From: Megalopta genalis
Taxonomy: Eukaryota > Arthropoda > Insecta > Hymenoptera > Halictidae
Reading direction: 5' to 3'
Assembly: GCF_051020955.1 (NCBI RefSeq)
Contig: NC_135013.1
Span: 46,133,087-46,197,086 of the forward strand
Length of the DNA: 64,000 nucleotides
In this document: piece after piece, positions 60,501 to 64,000 of the stretch
Position numbering within the stretch: the first letter of the stretch is position 1
Layout: each line of letters opens with the position of its first letter
Position numbers and translations under genes: made by a program
The notes under the pieces: generated by a model
Seen by the model: only the letters and a program-made list of their open reading frames with translations
Database searches by the model: none
Told to the model about the DNA's origin: nothing

Positions 60501-61696
60501 AGACTGACACACGTCCTTTAGTATTTCAAGTGGGAAGTCAAATGGCACTACTAGTTTTTTAATCCGTGGGCGATTTAATGATTATTTCAAGGTCATCTTG
60601 CTTTTTTACCATAAGTCTATATTTTTTATTTCGGGATCGTCTTCTACGTAAAAAAAATGCACAACTTTTGTTCGAAACATTTGTTTGTAAGTTCAATATT
60701 TTTTAAGATATTTAACTGATTTTTCACGTTCGTATAAAGGATAATTTTTCTTTTTATTAAAAAGACGACGTTACTTTCTTCTGGAAGATATTTTGTTTCA
60801 TTTGAGAACATCATACTACAAAAAAAATATTTCAAGCGAGAATTGTGCATTTTGTTACGTAGAATATGATTCCGAAATAAAAAATATAGATTTGTGACAA
60901 AAAAAACAAGATGACCTTTATATAACCTTGAAAACGCCTACGCATTTAAAAACTAGTGTAACCATTTGACTCTCCTCTCGAAATACTAAAGGGTATGTAT
61001 GTTTCTTTTTTTAAATCACATGTCTACGAGATTTTTTATAATTTCTACTTCACTTATATACGAACTGGAATTGGAGACCAATATTCGTTACCCTCTTAGA
61101 GATTTCATCATATTCAAATAAAAACAGAGATGTTATGAATTTTTTTTAATATTTCGCTGTATCGGATTTCAAACAGACGAATATGCTATGAATCTAAGCT
61201 ATAATTTGTTTAAAAAAATGTTTCAAATGAACCTTACCGAGTTTCAAGAGGGACATCATTTCAAACAAGATATAGTTTTGAAGATCATTGAGCGTGTTAC
61301 TTCAAATGGGACACCCTGCATATTATAATAATTTCGCTAACTGACGGAATTTTGAAAAACTGCATTGATATAATATTCTATAAATTCGTAACTTTGTCAA
61401 CATTAAATTAAAAAGAATCGATTTTTCTTTAACCGTTAGGGTGATCTACCCCCTTATGTGGGACCTCGATGAAAAGAAATAACGGCATTTCTCGCGAACA
61501 GTTTCTTATACCCACTTTTGTTTGGATTGCGTATAGTTGGGGCTCAGGTGCGAATCCCTGGGGACCAGACACCAAGGTAGATCAGTTCCATACGCCAAAC
61601 CATTGGGACGGTATGCTGGAGGTGGTTGGGGTCACAGGAGTGATGCATCTTGGACAAATTCAGTCTAGTCTTCGAGCAGGAATGAGGATAGCCCAG
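18820..61696 (+). CDS. DGKQ: Diacylglycerol kinase theta, 14 internal exons (both ends missing)
   Basis: Lipid kinase that phosphorylates diacylglycerol to phosphatidic acid, ending DAG signalling downstream of Gq/phospholipase C (family knowledge). Exons: 18820-18899, 22687-22789, 24174-24394, 26356-26512, 44486-44614, 44698-44832, 50324-50441, 50537-50724, 52648-52860, 52940-53074, 54552-54726, 57282-57601, 58880-59165, 61537-61696. All junctions keep phase with GT-AG introns, giving 806 codons without a stop. Counting the Cys codon at 18822 as residue 1: end of C1-1 at 1-17, C1-2 at 31-78, C1-3 at 97-147, charged linker at about 187-230, Ras-associating region at about 231-490, catalytic domain from about 510 with GGDGT at 567-571 and LGTGND at 598-603, accessory domain at about 659-806. 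Three C1 fingers plus a Ras-associating region are diagnostic of the theta class. The start codon, the first half of C1-1 and the C-terminus were not found. No frameshift or lost key residue is visible. Confidence 0.94.
20275..20533. repeat. Foldback element containing a TGACGTCA octamer
   Basis: The arms GAGATAGAGGGCAG and CTGCCCTCTATCTC pair, as do GTGACGTCACGGATG and CATCCGTGAGGTCACGG. Outer GTAGTCC / CACTAC words are partly mirrored. TGACGTCA (20326-20333) is a perfect palindromic CRE-type site, intact in one arm and altered in the other. It is probably a MITE. Confidence 0.6.
20800..21154. mobile_element. CAGGGTGTCCC MITE, left end damaged
   Basis: Full arms are present (CGAGTTATTAACGAAAAACA, CCAATGAGAG and their inverses) with a GC-rich centre at 20945-21020 and a right end TTTTGGGACACCCTG/TA. 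The terminal left bases are diverged. Confidence 0.85.
22036..22363. mobile_element. CAGGGTGTCCC MITE, near-complete copy
   Basis: The left end TA/CAGGATGTCCCAAAATT is answered by AATTTTGGAACACCCTA/TA. Part of the right inner arm is deleted: GTCCGTGTTACTTCAAATAG skips the TTAATAACTCG segment. Confidence 0.83.
22687..22789 (+). CDS. DGKQ: DGKQ exon b: first half of second C1 domain
   Basis: Acceptor ttgttgcag and donor GAAA/gtaagt bound 34 codons plus one base. The frame begins NPVAHCWSEQEHRRRKFC. His31 and Cys44 are spaced x12, followed by Cys47 and Cys59. The gap between the second and third Cys (11 residues) is shorter than the usual 13-14, so this is a slightly atypical C1. An RRRK basic patch precedes Cys44. 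Confidence 0.94.
23654..24040. mobile_element. CAGGGTGTCCC MITE, right terminus lost
   Basis: The left end is TA/CAGAGTGTCCCAAAATTATT. The left inner arm is partly missing. The GC-rich centre spans 23745-23910. The right arm with GTGAATAACTCGTAGACAAA is followed by unrelated sequence. It sits about 130 bp before exon c. Confidence 0.8.
24174..24394 (+). CDS. DGKQ: DGKQ exon c: end of second C1 and most of third C1
   Basis: Acceptor cgttccag and donor ATGACG/gtaata. The split codon A+TA gives Ile61. The exon completes C1-2 (Cys62, His67, Cys70, Cys78) and, after the spacer ATYLPGKDLAQVK, carries most of C1-3 (His97, Cys110, Cys113, Cys128, Cys131). The C-x14-C spacing is canonical. The intron just downstream starts with a CAT-type microsatellite about 20 bp from the donor. 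Confidence 0.95.
24411..24457. repeat. (CAT)n-type microsatellite just after exon c
   Basis: An imperfect run of CAT/CGT triplets starts about 17 bp downstream of the splice donor. Confidence 0.9.
24765..24852. repeat. AT-rich minisatellite (TAATAATTTTATAATAAT-like unit)
   Basis: Four to five imperfect repeats of a unit of about 21 bp made of TAATAATTATAATAATTTTA. Confidence 0.85.
25840..26295. mobile_element. CAGGGTGTCCC MITE, long copy, 60 bp before exon d
   Basis: Arms GAGTTATTAACGAAAAACAG and ACCAATGAGAG are mirrored at 26160-26210. An extended GC-rich centre (25975-26150) appears to combine the two centre types seen in other copies. The right end is GGGACACCCTG/TA; the left terminus is diverged. 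Confidence 0.85.
26356..26512 (+). CDS. DGKQ: DGKQ exon d: end of third C1, start of linker
   Basis: Acceptor cgtttcag and donor GCGC/gtgagt. The frame starts LHSYCCKNIPQECTFG, which supplies His136, Cys139 and Cys147 of C1-3 in the exact x4-H-x2-C-x7-C pattern. It continues LKQIYLPPHAVSIPRTEI and METIIGVQVRRNEVLA, the conserved stretch after the last C1 in theta-type kinases. A MITE ends 60 bp upstream of the acceptor. Confidence 0.94.
26857..26975. mobile_element. Small palindromic MITE, left-half fragment
   Basis: It starts CAGTAAAGTCTCCTTAATTC, shares GTACACGAAAATGGACAATT with 28468-28663 and breaks off after the ATCGGTAAC-type centre. Confidence 0.7.
27062..27339. mobile_element. CAGGGTGTCCC MITE, left-truncated
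   Basis: It begins inside the arm at TTTGTTTACGAGTTATTAAG, has the ATTGGTCCGTATTTTTCGTT inverse arm and ends TTTAGGATACCCTG/TA. Confidence 0.82.
28056..28368. mobile_element. CAGGGTGTCCC MITE with deleted centre
   Basis: The left end is worn (CCCAAAATTGTTACTTCC). The arms are present, and the first ACCAATGAGAG is missing because the centre is shortened. The right end is TTTGGGACACTCTG/TA. Confidence 0.82.
28468..28663. mobile_element. Small palindromic MITE, complete copy (196 bp)
   Basis: TA/CAGTAAAGTCTCCCTAATTG at the left is mirrored by CGTCAATTACGAAGAATTTACTG/TA at the right. Inner arms with GGACAATTCGGGAAGAGGAG and CTCCTCTTCCAAAATTGTCC pair. Related copies are nested in pogo-like copies A and B and lie at 26857 and 58546. 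It directly abuts the next MITE. Confidence 0.85.
28668..29006. mobile_element. Palindromic MITE, CAGGGTGTTCGGAAAATCG ends (339 bp)
   Basis: The left arm CAGGGTGTTCGGAAAATCG with TGGTACAACCGGCAAGGGGG is mirrored by CCCCCTTGCCGGTTGTACCA with CGATTTTCCGAACTCCCTG. TA lies on both sides. Terminal arms exceed 100 bp with few mismatches, suggesting recent insertion. Diverged relatives may be at about 30061 (left end only) and 60240-60360 (right end only). Confidence 0.88.
29330..29630. mobile_element. CAGGGTGTCCC MITE, complete with short centre
   Basis: The left end is AGGGTGGCCCAAAAATGTTT and the right end is ACATTTTCGGGACACTCTG/TA. The arms pair well and the centre is only about 40 bp. Confidence 0.86.
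29707..29738. repeat. (CTT)n microsatellite
   Basis: A run of about ten CTT triplets. Confidence 0.9.
30329..30375. repeat. (AT)n microsatellite
   Basis: About 23 AT dinucleotides within a broader AT-rich tract (30230-30400). Confidence 0.95.
31843..32640. mobile_element. Pogo-like non-autonomous element, copy D
   Basis: It shares with copy B the ends (TAGGTTAAGTATGGGTATTA, and GCAGTAGTATCCGCACTTAC inverted). It also shares the GACGAGCCGGCGCGAACACG block and the helix-turn-helix remnant at 32330-32412, which is read as ENVALDLQEIRGGNSIAQI before a frameshift. It lacks the small MITE carried by A and B. Confidence 0.75.
33036..33240. repeat. GC-rich foldback element of about 200 bp
   Basis: GTGCTCGGAATGCTTCGGAA is mirrored by GCATTCCGAAGCATTCCGAGCAC-type sequence (33166-33190). 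A second perfect hairpin, CCGCCGCAGCGCG / CGCGCTGCGGCGG, occupies 33077-33113. Flanks AAAGAAACG and CGTTTCTTT also pair. Confidence 0.65.
33468..33544. repeat. (CT)n(GT)n compound microsatellite
   Basis: About 11 CT units run directly into about 28 GT units. Confidence 0.97.
35525..36176. mobile_element. TTAA-flanked piggyBac-like MITE (about 650 bp)
   Basis: TTAACCCTTTGCCCTAC at the left is mirrored by GTAGGGCAAGAGGTTAA at the right. The interior (35775-35915) is related to the inverted repeat at 4052-4378. No open frame is meaningful. Confidence 0.75.
36690..36755. repeat. TATC/CT/TA microsatellite cluster
   Basis: Imperfect CTATCT repeats pass into CT and then TA dinucleotides. Confidence 0.88.
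37238..37435. mobile_element. Palindromic MITE with TATAGTC ends (198 bp)
   Basis: The left TATAGTCCCCGCGCGGCCAG with AAGGCACCTTCGC is mirrored by AAAAGGTGCCTTCTTG and CGCGCGAAGACTATA. A second hairpin, ACAGCTGTCGGTCGCTATTG / AGTAGCGACCGATAGCTGT, lies in the middle. Its compact size and intact pairing suggest a single foldback unit. Confidence 0.75.
38749..39254. mobile_element. TTAA-flanked piggyBac-like MITE, copy 2
   Basis: TTAACACTTCACCGACCGG and CGGTCGGTAAAGTGTTAA form the ends. The body matches copy 1 (17972-18531), including TTTCGGCTTGGACTTTCG and the TATATTATTCGCTTTCTGTT block. Confidence 0.85.
39539..39738. repeat. Tandem duplication, two units of about 110-120 bp
   Basis: The segment running from a TTTTTATTA start through ACTTTACGACAAAGTATG to GGCTTTAATAGGTTATG occurs twice head to tail with few differences. 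One is TATGTATACG versus TATGTGTACG. Confidence 0.88.
41041..41390. repeat. Minisatellite with embedded (ATT)n tracts, units of about 90 bp
   Basis: Units starting at about 41041, 41134 and 41219 each read CCTATCTRTT..ATTC..CC.CTATAAAAA followed by a variable run of ATT/GTT triplets. A decayed fourth unit is near 41331. The triplet runs differ in length and composition between units. Confidence 0.75.
43039..43387 (-). pseudogene. Possible decayed coding fragment, unidentified
   Basis: Two overlapping open frames on the minus strand show protein-like composition (for example STRIDPQQVRLMHQTFQTFR and a Cys/His-containing stretch), without flanking splice signals. I do not recognise a family. 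It may be a worn transposon gene or chance. Confidence 0.2.
44486..44614 (+). CDS. DGKQ: DGKQ exon e: charged low-complexity linker
   Basis: Acceptor tttttccag and donor AGAG/gtgacg bound 129 bp. Joined to exon d (C+CG), the frame reads PRSISEEFSSGDARCRD and then a Gly/Pro stretch and PRSPKEKEDKDR. This is a flexible, highly charged linker between the C1 cluster and the Ras-associating region. Family similarity is weaker than in the other exons. Support comes from phase compatibility on both sides and an 83-bp intron to the next, well-conserved exon. A longer open frame through this place is in a different register. Confidence 0.82.
44615..44697 (+). other. DGKQ mini-intron e-f (83 bp)
   Basis: gtgacg...ctgcag; phase 1. 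A long open frame bridges it in another register and should not be read as one protein. Confidence 0.88.
44698..44832 (+). CDS. DGKQ: DGKQ exon f: start of Ras-associating region
   Basis: Acceptor tttctgcag. The frame reads MIKVYDGNNSLTRRIFRV, then PRQATTEQVLTAALHAFHI and TKDP. This is the beta-strand/helix start of the Ras-associating (ubiquitin-like) fold found before the kinase domain in theta enzymes. The donor is placed at CCCA/gtgcgt because the split codon A+AC then gives Asn in the expected DPNNFYLTD context. A GC donor seven bases further on was considered and rejected. Confidence 0.92.
45712..45946. mobile_element. TTAA-flanked piggyBac-like MITE (235 bp)
   Basis: TTAACACTAGATTTACGGAA at the left is mirrored by TTCCGTAAATCTAATGTTAA at the right. 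This is an almost perfect 20-bp inverted repeat including the TTAA target. Confidence 0.82.
46166..46200. repeat. (AAT)n microsatellite
   Basis: About nine AAT triplets with one interruption. Confidence 0.9.
48095..48592. repeat. Foldback repeat of about 500 bp
   Basis: The left arm CACTCTGTATTTTTGACTTC with AAAAAATGAATTCAACGACC is mirrored near 48480-48575 by GAATTCATTTTTCCATCAGC and GTCAAAAATACAGTGCGCCA. Related words (GACGAATTCAACGAC) recur at about 55530. Confidence 0.6.
48604..49165 (-). pseudogene. hAT-type (ZMYM1-like) transposase fossil, frameshifted
   Basis: On the minus strand the frame reads CTSKSLQDIKSNLLNGTKVL and NSLLKFINDARG. After a frame change near 48830-48870 it reads QIFIDFNLLEEEIHCKIENL and then DIDTEQFSDEIHHFLKYQ. 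The order (SKSLQ block, LL..LI block, then EE/FxxEIxxFxxY block) resembles the middle of zinc-finger MYM-type-1-like hAT transposases. It is broken by a frameshift and lacks the ends. It lies inside a kinase intron in antisense orientation. The identification rests on pattern memory. Confidence 0.42.
50324..50441 (+). CDS. DGKQ: DGKQ exon g: Ras-associating region, middle
   Basis: Acceptor ttcgatacag and donor TTTAA/gtaagt. The frame reads NFYLTDLYALEETELCEP and then PVLNLNRKEGKRPAVFLRF. It is separated from the next coding exon by only 95 bp. The upstream intron is 5.5 kb and carries a TTAA-flanked element and a hAT fossil. Confidence 0.93.
50537..50724 (+). CDS. DGKQ: DGKQ exon h: Ras-associating region
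   Basis: Acceptor caattacag and donor GGTG/gtaagc bound 62 codons plus split codons. The frame reads DSEAGEVRVYPGKLQVSDSF, followed by TVANLIEEALQKFGLENF and YRCSEILLDRG. This is a clear ubiquitin-like Ras-associating motif in which the helix follows the VANLIEEAL segment. Confidence 0.95.
51157..51347. mobile_element. CAGGGTGTCCC MITE, internally deleted
   Basis: It has the inner left arm CTGAGGTCATTTGAAGTAAC, then jumps to the centre and the full right arm. The right end is ATTATGGGACACCCTG/TA. Confidence 0.82.
52015..52379. mobile_element. CAGGGTGTCCC MITE, subfamily 2, complete
   Basis: The left end is CAGGGTGTCCCAAAAATGTC and the right end is CATTTTTGGGACACCCTA/TA. The variant arms TTTTCTCTGAGGCGCCGTTAA and TTAATGGTGCCTCGGAG differ from most copies and match 56493-56857. 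Confidence 0.9.
52648..52860 (+). CDS. DGKQ: DGKQ exon i: conserved region between RA and kinase
   Basis: Acceptor tttgtctag and donor GCAAAG/gtaatc. The frame reads VTERVLSREEKPWEIVKQLG, then DSIRQMELLRFYLQLKEDPH and GPNLALFVGNLPVNQQER. The PWEI, DSIRQMEL and LFVGNLP blocks are characteristic of theta-class kinases. The following intron is only 79 bp. Confidence 0.96.
52940..53074 (+). CDS. DGKQ: DGKQ exon j: end of RA-like region
   Basis: Acceptor ttcgtttag (weak pyrimidine tract) and donor CTAG/gtaata. The frame reads ENKFSSIGTIYYEYGSMVII and then YEDANKAVRALYTLAESKYE. The fold resembles an RNP-like or ubiquitin-like alpha/beta unit. The two flanking phase-1 introns keep the reading frame. 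Confidence 0.93.
   Translation, partial: KTNSPQLVRYTMNMAPWLLSTRMQIRQSGHCILWQNRSTRTNIF
53334..53848. mobile_element. TA-flanked element with CACGGTGAGTCATTCAACTC ends (515 bp)
   Basis: The left end CACGGTGAGTCATTCAACTC is mirrored by GAGTTAAATAACTCACCCTG before TA. The interior is AT-rich. A related left end is at 5404. It lies in the intron between exons j and k. Confidence 0.78.
54552..54726 (+). CDS. DGKQ: DGKQ exon k: start of kinase catalytic domain
   Basis: Acceptor gatggttatag and donor CCTGG/gtacgt. After a Pro-rich lead (MPLPSIEPTMVPSG) the frame reads PLLVFVNVKSGGCQGLQLIS, the first strand and glycine-rich turn of the diacylglycerol kinase fold. It continues FRKLLNPYQVFDLDNGGPLP, the conserved NPYQVFDL/GP signature of these kinases. 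Confidence 0.97.
54727..56372 (+). other. First part of DGKQ intron k-l, mostly unannotated
   Basis: AT-rich. The CpG-rich piece at about 55660-55740 (GCTGCTTGTATCGCGATGCG) is repeated in diverged form at about 34590-34650, so it belongs to a dispersed repeat. No exon is supported; the phases of exons k and l fit directly. Confidence 0.6.
56389..56492. repeat. Tandem units each holding the palindrome GCCACTATAGTGGC
   Basis: Units start at 56389 (46 bp), 56435 (44 bp) and 56479 (interrupted). Each has GCCACTATAGTGGCTTTCGC followed by ATCATCTCTCTGAAC-type sequence. The third palindrome is split by the MITE and resumes at 56858. Confidence 0.9.
56493..56857. mobile_element. CAGGGTGTCCC MITE, subfamily 2, inserted in tandem unit
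   Basis: The left end is ACGGGTGTCCCAAAAATGTC and the right end is CATTTTTGGGACACCCTG. The flanks are CGCCACTA/TA and TA/GTGGCTCG. Removing the element and one TA restores the palindrome found in the two neighbouring units. Confidence 0.93.
57282..57601 (+). CDS. DGKQ: DGKQ exon l: nucleotide-binding core
   Basis: Acceptor tccgtttcag and donor GGAG/gtttgt. This is the largest exon seen (320 bp). The frame reads LYVFRHIRDYKILVCGGDGT and IGWVLQCLDNVGQD. Here GGDGT is the ATP-binding glycine motif needed for catalysis. It continues AIVPLGTGNDLARVLCWGAG, the second invariant motif, and LDRWTVVFHTEEKEDKQ. All expected catalytic residues are present, so the enzyme should be active. Confidence 0.98.
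57684..58060. repeat. Inverted repeat interrupted by a MITE
   Basis: The left arm TAATTTCGAAATTGTTTAAG with GCCTTCACGTTTGAA is mirrored by TTCAAACGTGAAGGC-type sequence at about 57980 and CTTAAACAATTTCGAAATTA at about 58033-58052. The MITE at 57747-57972 lies in its centre. A C-rich tract follows at 58066-58080. Confidence 0.72.
57747..57972. mobile_element. CAGGGTGTCCC MITE, shortened copy
   Basis: TA/CAGGGTGTCTCATAATTACG and TAATTATGGGACACCCTG/TA are the ends. The left inner arm is deleted, and the right arm with GTTAATAACTCGTAAACAAA is intact. Confidence 0.87.
58546..58712. mobile_element. Small palindromic MITE, diverged copy
   Basis: It shares GAACAATTTGGGAAGAGGA and the mirrored CTTCCCACATTGTCCATTTT arm with 28468-28663. 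The termini CTCTCCAATTG / CAATTAGAGAG still pair. Confidence 0.72.
58880..59165 (+). CDS. DGKQ: DGKQ exon m: accessory domain, first part
   Basis: Acceptor atgttacag and donor TTAAG/gtattt. The frame reads MNNYFGIGVDAELCLAFHKA, then NPDKFRSRIRNKGTYVTIAL and KLVELPQVEGIIILNI. YFGIGVDA and RNKG are hallmarks of the kinase accessory domain. A MITE begins about 39 bp after the donor. Confidence 0.97.
59204..59558. mobile_element. CAGGGTGTCCC MITE, starts about 39 bp after exon m
   Basis: The left terminus is worn (ACCAAAATTATTGTACAAG). The arms and GC-rich centre (59335-59420) are intact and the right end is TTTTTAGACACCCTG/TA. Confidence 0.85.
60435..61056. mobile_element. Palindromic element of about 620 bp, TA-flanked at left
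   Basis: The left CAGGGTGTCCCATGGAAGTT with TAAAAAGTCTCGTAGACACG is mirrored by CATGTCTACGAGATTTTTTA and a worn right end. Inner pairs include CAAGGTCATCTTGC / CAAGATGACCTT and the TTCGGGATC / GATTCCGAA region. Confidence 0.68.
61537..61696 (+). CDS. DGKQ: DGKQ exon n: accessory domain, later part (last exon seen)
   Basis: Acceptor ttgcgtatag and donor GCCCAG/gtaaga. The frame reads SWGSGANPWGPDTKV and then HWDGMLEVVGVTGVMHLGQI and SSLRAGMRIAQ. The family continues with a short block ending in a QVDGEPW motif. I see no such exon in 61697-64000, so the C-terminus probably lies further downstream. Confidence 0.97.
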
Positions 61697-63227
61697 GTAA
61701 GATTTGTCTTCCGAGCAATTTCAGTGAAAATAAAATTTCAGAAAATAAAAATTGTCCGCCTCAACAATTCCGAGAGATAGAAACAGATATAGAAAGTTTA
61801 TCCTCTCTTTAAAAATTTTATTAGATTAAAAATAATGCATCAATATTTAAGAAATCTTCTAATCTCTCTACTGTTTTAAATGGCAACTACTCCATTTTGT
61901 CATAAATGCCAGTTTGTCTGCGGATATTTACACGGATTTATATTTTTGTAAATCAATGTATAGAAAGAAATATTACATATCAATAGGTTTTTGGCTAACC
62001 ATTCTGAATAACTTACTGTATAAAGCAAGGCGATGATAATCAAGAATAATTGAAACGAAGTTTTTTATCATATTAAGTTGAATAAATGACACTGATCGGC
62101 AATACGAAGTTTTTTCGTTTTCTTGTACTAGTAGTAGTAATACTACTTTTATACGAGAGTGGATAAATTATACCGGTTTTCGTGTGCTGATTGTGACTGT
62201 GCAAACTACTGTAGGATATTGAGAGAAAAAAAGGGAACCGCACACGGGAATTGAATCCGTGACCTCTCTCTTCATAGCTGATCGATTTCCTCGCATAGCC
62301 ACTGAACTCTCCCGATTTTCCCGATTTCCATTCGCACTCTTGTTCTCAAGGTATCCCAAACCCCATACTATCTCTCTTCGTTACCATTAATTTTAAATTT
62401 AACTGTAAGAGAGAGAGAGCTATAAAAATTATTCTTATGCAGAACGATTTTATATACTCTCTCAAATACAGTTTCCATAATACTCCAAATATTAATAATA
62501 TAGTATAGTAATAACAACATTTTAACTCAAAGCTTCAATTTTGAAAATAGATAAAAAAAATATTCAAAAAAGTTGGTGGGACGAAGATGGCTTATTCTTT
62601 CTAAATATTTTTTGTTTATTTATAGCTTATTTTAATGTGGTCTTATTAATTATGTCGGCATTAGCGATCAGGAGTTTTTAAAAATTAACACGGATAATAT
62701 ATAATAAATATGTAAATACGTTAATATAAATAAACTTAACAATAGATGAATATATGGTGTACAGTAGAACTTTCGTTGCATAATCTAATTAGGAGACAAA
62801 TGTGTTCACATAAGAGAATTTGCACATAACAAAATAACGAGCAGGTAACACTCAATTTGATTTAATACTAGTCACAGAAGGAAATGAAATTATTACAATT
62901 GATTTTCTTATAGCTAATTCCACGTATACATAAAATACACATAGAGCAGGGCTTGGAATTAACTGCATGCAACACGGCGATGATGAGGGCTACGCCTACT
63001 GGTTCTCGTTGCAGCGTCTCGCTCCCTCGTGGTCGCCTCTTTCGGCTCGGAACACATCAGGCGCGCGTGCCTGTTGCTTTATGCGAGTGTGTGTAGCATT
63101 TAGATGATCACGGGTGAGTGAGACACGCGACAGGATTTGGGAGCAGAGTAGCCATGAAAAGAGGTTACGCAAGGAGTGGGGACATTCGACGCATGCGCAA
63201 GAGTTCCCCTGATGCGTCACGTACCAA
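61697..63227 (+). other. DGKQ intron after exon n, mostly unannotated
   Basis: AT-rich. It contains the tRNA-like sequence and, from about 62946, a repeat start (GGCTTGGAATTAACTGCATG) resembling the edge of the 6395 foldback. The piece GCAAGGAGTGGGGACATTCG (about 63168) resembles one near 34405. No further kinase exon was found. Confidence 0.55.
62233..62313 (-). pseudogene. tRNA-like sequence (tRNA pseudogene or SINE head)
   Basis: On the minus strand, a B-box-like GATTCAATTCC sits in a hairpin with flanking CACGG/CCGTG. An A-box-like TGGCTATGCGAGG lies about 35 bases upstream. The acceptor ends (GGGA.../...TCCC) pair only partly, so a functional tRNA is unlikely. Confidence 0.33.
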
Positions 63228-63439
63228 GGCGGCCGAGCCAACAAGTAGACGAAGTCCATTTCCGCTTATTGGCTCGGCCGTCATGCGCCGGCTGATCTCG
63301 CCTTTCACATTGGCCTATGTTTTTCGTTAATAATTCGTAAACAAAACCGCGGATTGCATTTGCGCTACGTTAAAAGTTACTTCAAATGACCTCAGGAACC
63401 TCTCATTTCCTGATTTTCAGTAACTTTTTGGACACCCTG
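63228..63439. mobile_element. CAGGGTGTCCC MITE, left-truncated
   Basis: It has a centre with ATTGGCTCGGCCGTCATGCG, the right arm TTCGTTAATAATTCGTAAAC and the right end TTTTTGGACACCCTG/TA. Confidence 0.82.
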
Positions 63440-64000
63440 TATACCGTATTCAACTAAACGTGTTGTCCGGTTATTGCCTGTCGCAAAAGTGTTAAGGACT
63501 ACATACACGTATATACATATCCCTATACAGGAATTGACGATGGATCAGGTACATAGTAGTTTTTTTGTATTATGTCCAGGAATTCTGACCGTAAACCGAC
63601 CGTAACCCGCGCAACCAGATAGTAGTACTCGATTGTCCTGATAAGACATAACCAACGGTTATTCTATGGTCTGTATAATTATAGACTCCAAGTGACTTTT
63701 ACATTGTTACCGATATTTAAAATAAAAACTTAACAAAACATATTTGTATATTTTTATTTTGTATTATTTCTGTTATAGAAATAAACAAATATGATGTTTT
63801 GTTAAGTTATCTTTTTTTAAATATACAAGGTGTCAAAGGTAAAGGAGGTCACCTACGATGCTGTGAACAGTTATACATATATTCAAAGCAACTTTTACAT
63901 TTTTACTGATATTTAAACTAAACTAAAAAGAATTCTGTAGCGGACGCGCGGAAATTCTAACCTTCTCATGCCGTGAGGCTGGGGGTATCGAATTTCCTTC

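Noticed and set aside
61697..64000. Final DGKQ exon with the QVDGEPW-type motif
   Set aside because: Searched by eye in the remaining sequence and not found; it probably lies beyond the window.
1..64000. CRISPR array, bacterial operons or riboswitches
   Set aside because: The sequence is clearly eukaryotic; no regularly spaced identical repeats with unique spacers and no prokaryotic gene organisation.

Overview
The window is animal nuclear DNA, most likely from an insect. It has an AT-rich background without obvious CpG depletion, small coding exons between long introns, GT-AG splice sites, microsatellites and very many short inverted-repeat DNA transposons. I suspect a hymenopteran such as an ant from the protein and repeat style, but that is inference.

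Only one host gene can be supported: a theta-type diacylglycerol kinase (DGKQ orthologue) on the + strand. Fourteen exons between 18820 and 61696 join in one open frame of 806 codons. They encode, in order, the end of a first C1 zinc finger, two complete C1 fingers, a charged linker, a Ras-associating region, and the catalytic and accessory lipid-kinase domains. The 5' end (start codon and first half of C1-1) and the last exon or exons (C-terminus) were not found and probably lie outside. The enzyme phosphorylates diacylglycerol to phosphatidic acid, damping Gq/PLC-type signalling.

Layout: 1-1200 is a GC/CpG-rich block, possibly promoter or non-coding first exon. 1211-18819 is repeat-rich, presumably intronic DNA. 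18820-26512 holds the C1 exons. 26513-44485 is an 18-kb repeat-filled intron. 44486-53074 holds the linker and Ras-associating exons. 54552-61696 holds the kinase exons. 61697-64000 is the start of the next intron.

The rest is mostly a dense collection of non-autonomous DNA transposons. One TA-target MITE family with ends reading CAGGGTGTCCC has at least 17 copies or fragments, several within 40-140 bp of exons. A pogo-like family (four copies) keeps a decayed Psq-type helix-turn-helix coding segment. Five elements have TTAA target sites (piggyBac-like). Several large foldback elements and a frameshifted hAT-type transposase fossil are also present. Some are nested, and one nest (56373-57074) preserves a readable empty insertion site.

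Limits: everything was read by eye. Element boundaries without clear terminal repeats are approximate, and no database comparison was possible.
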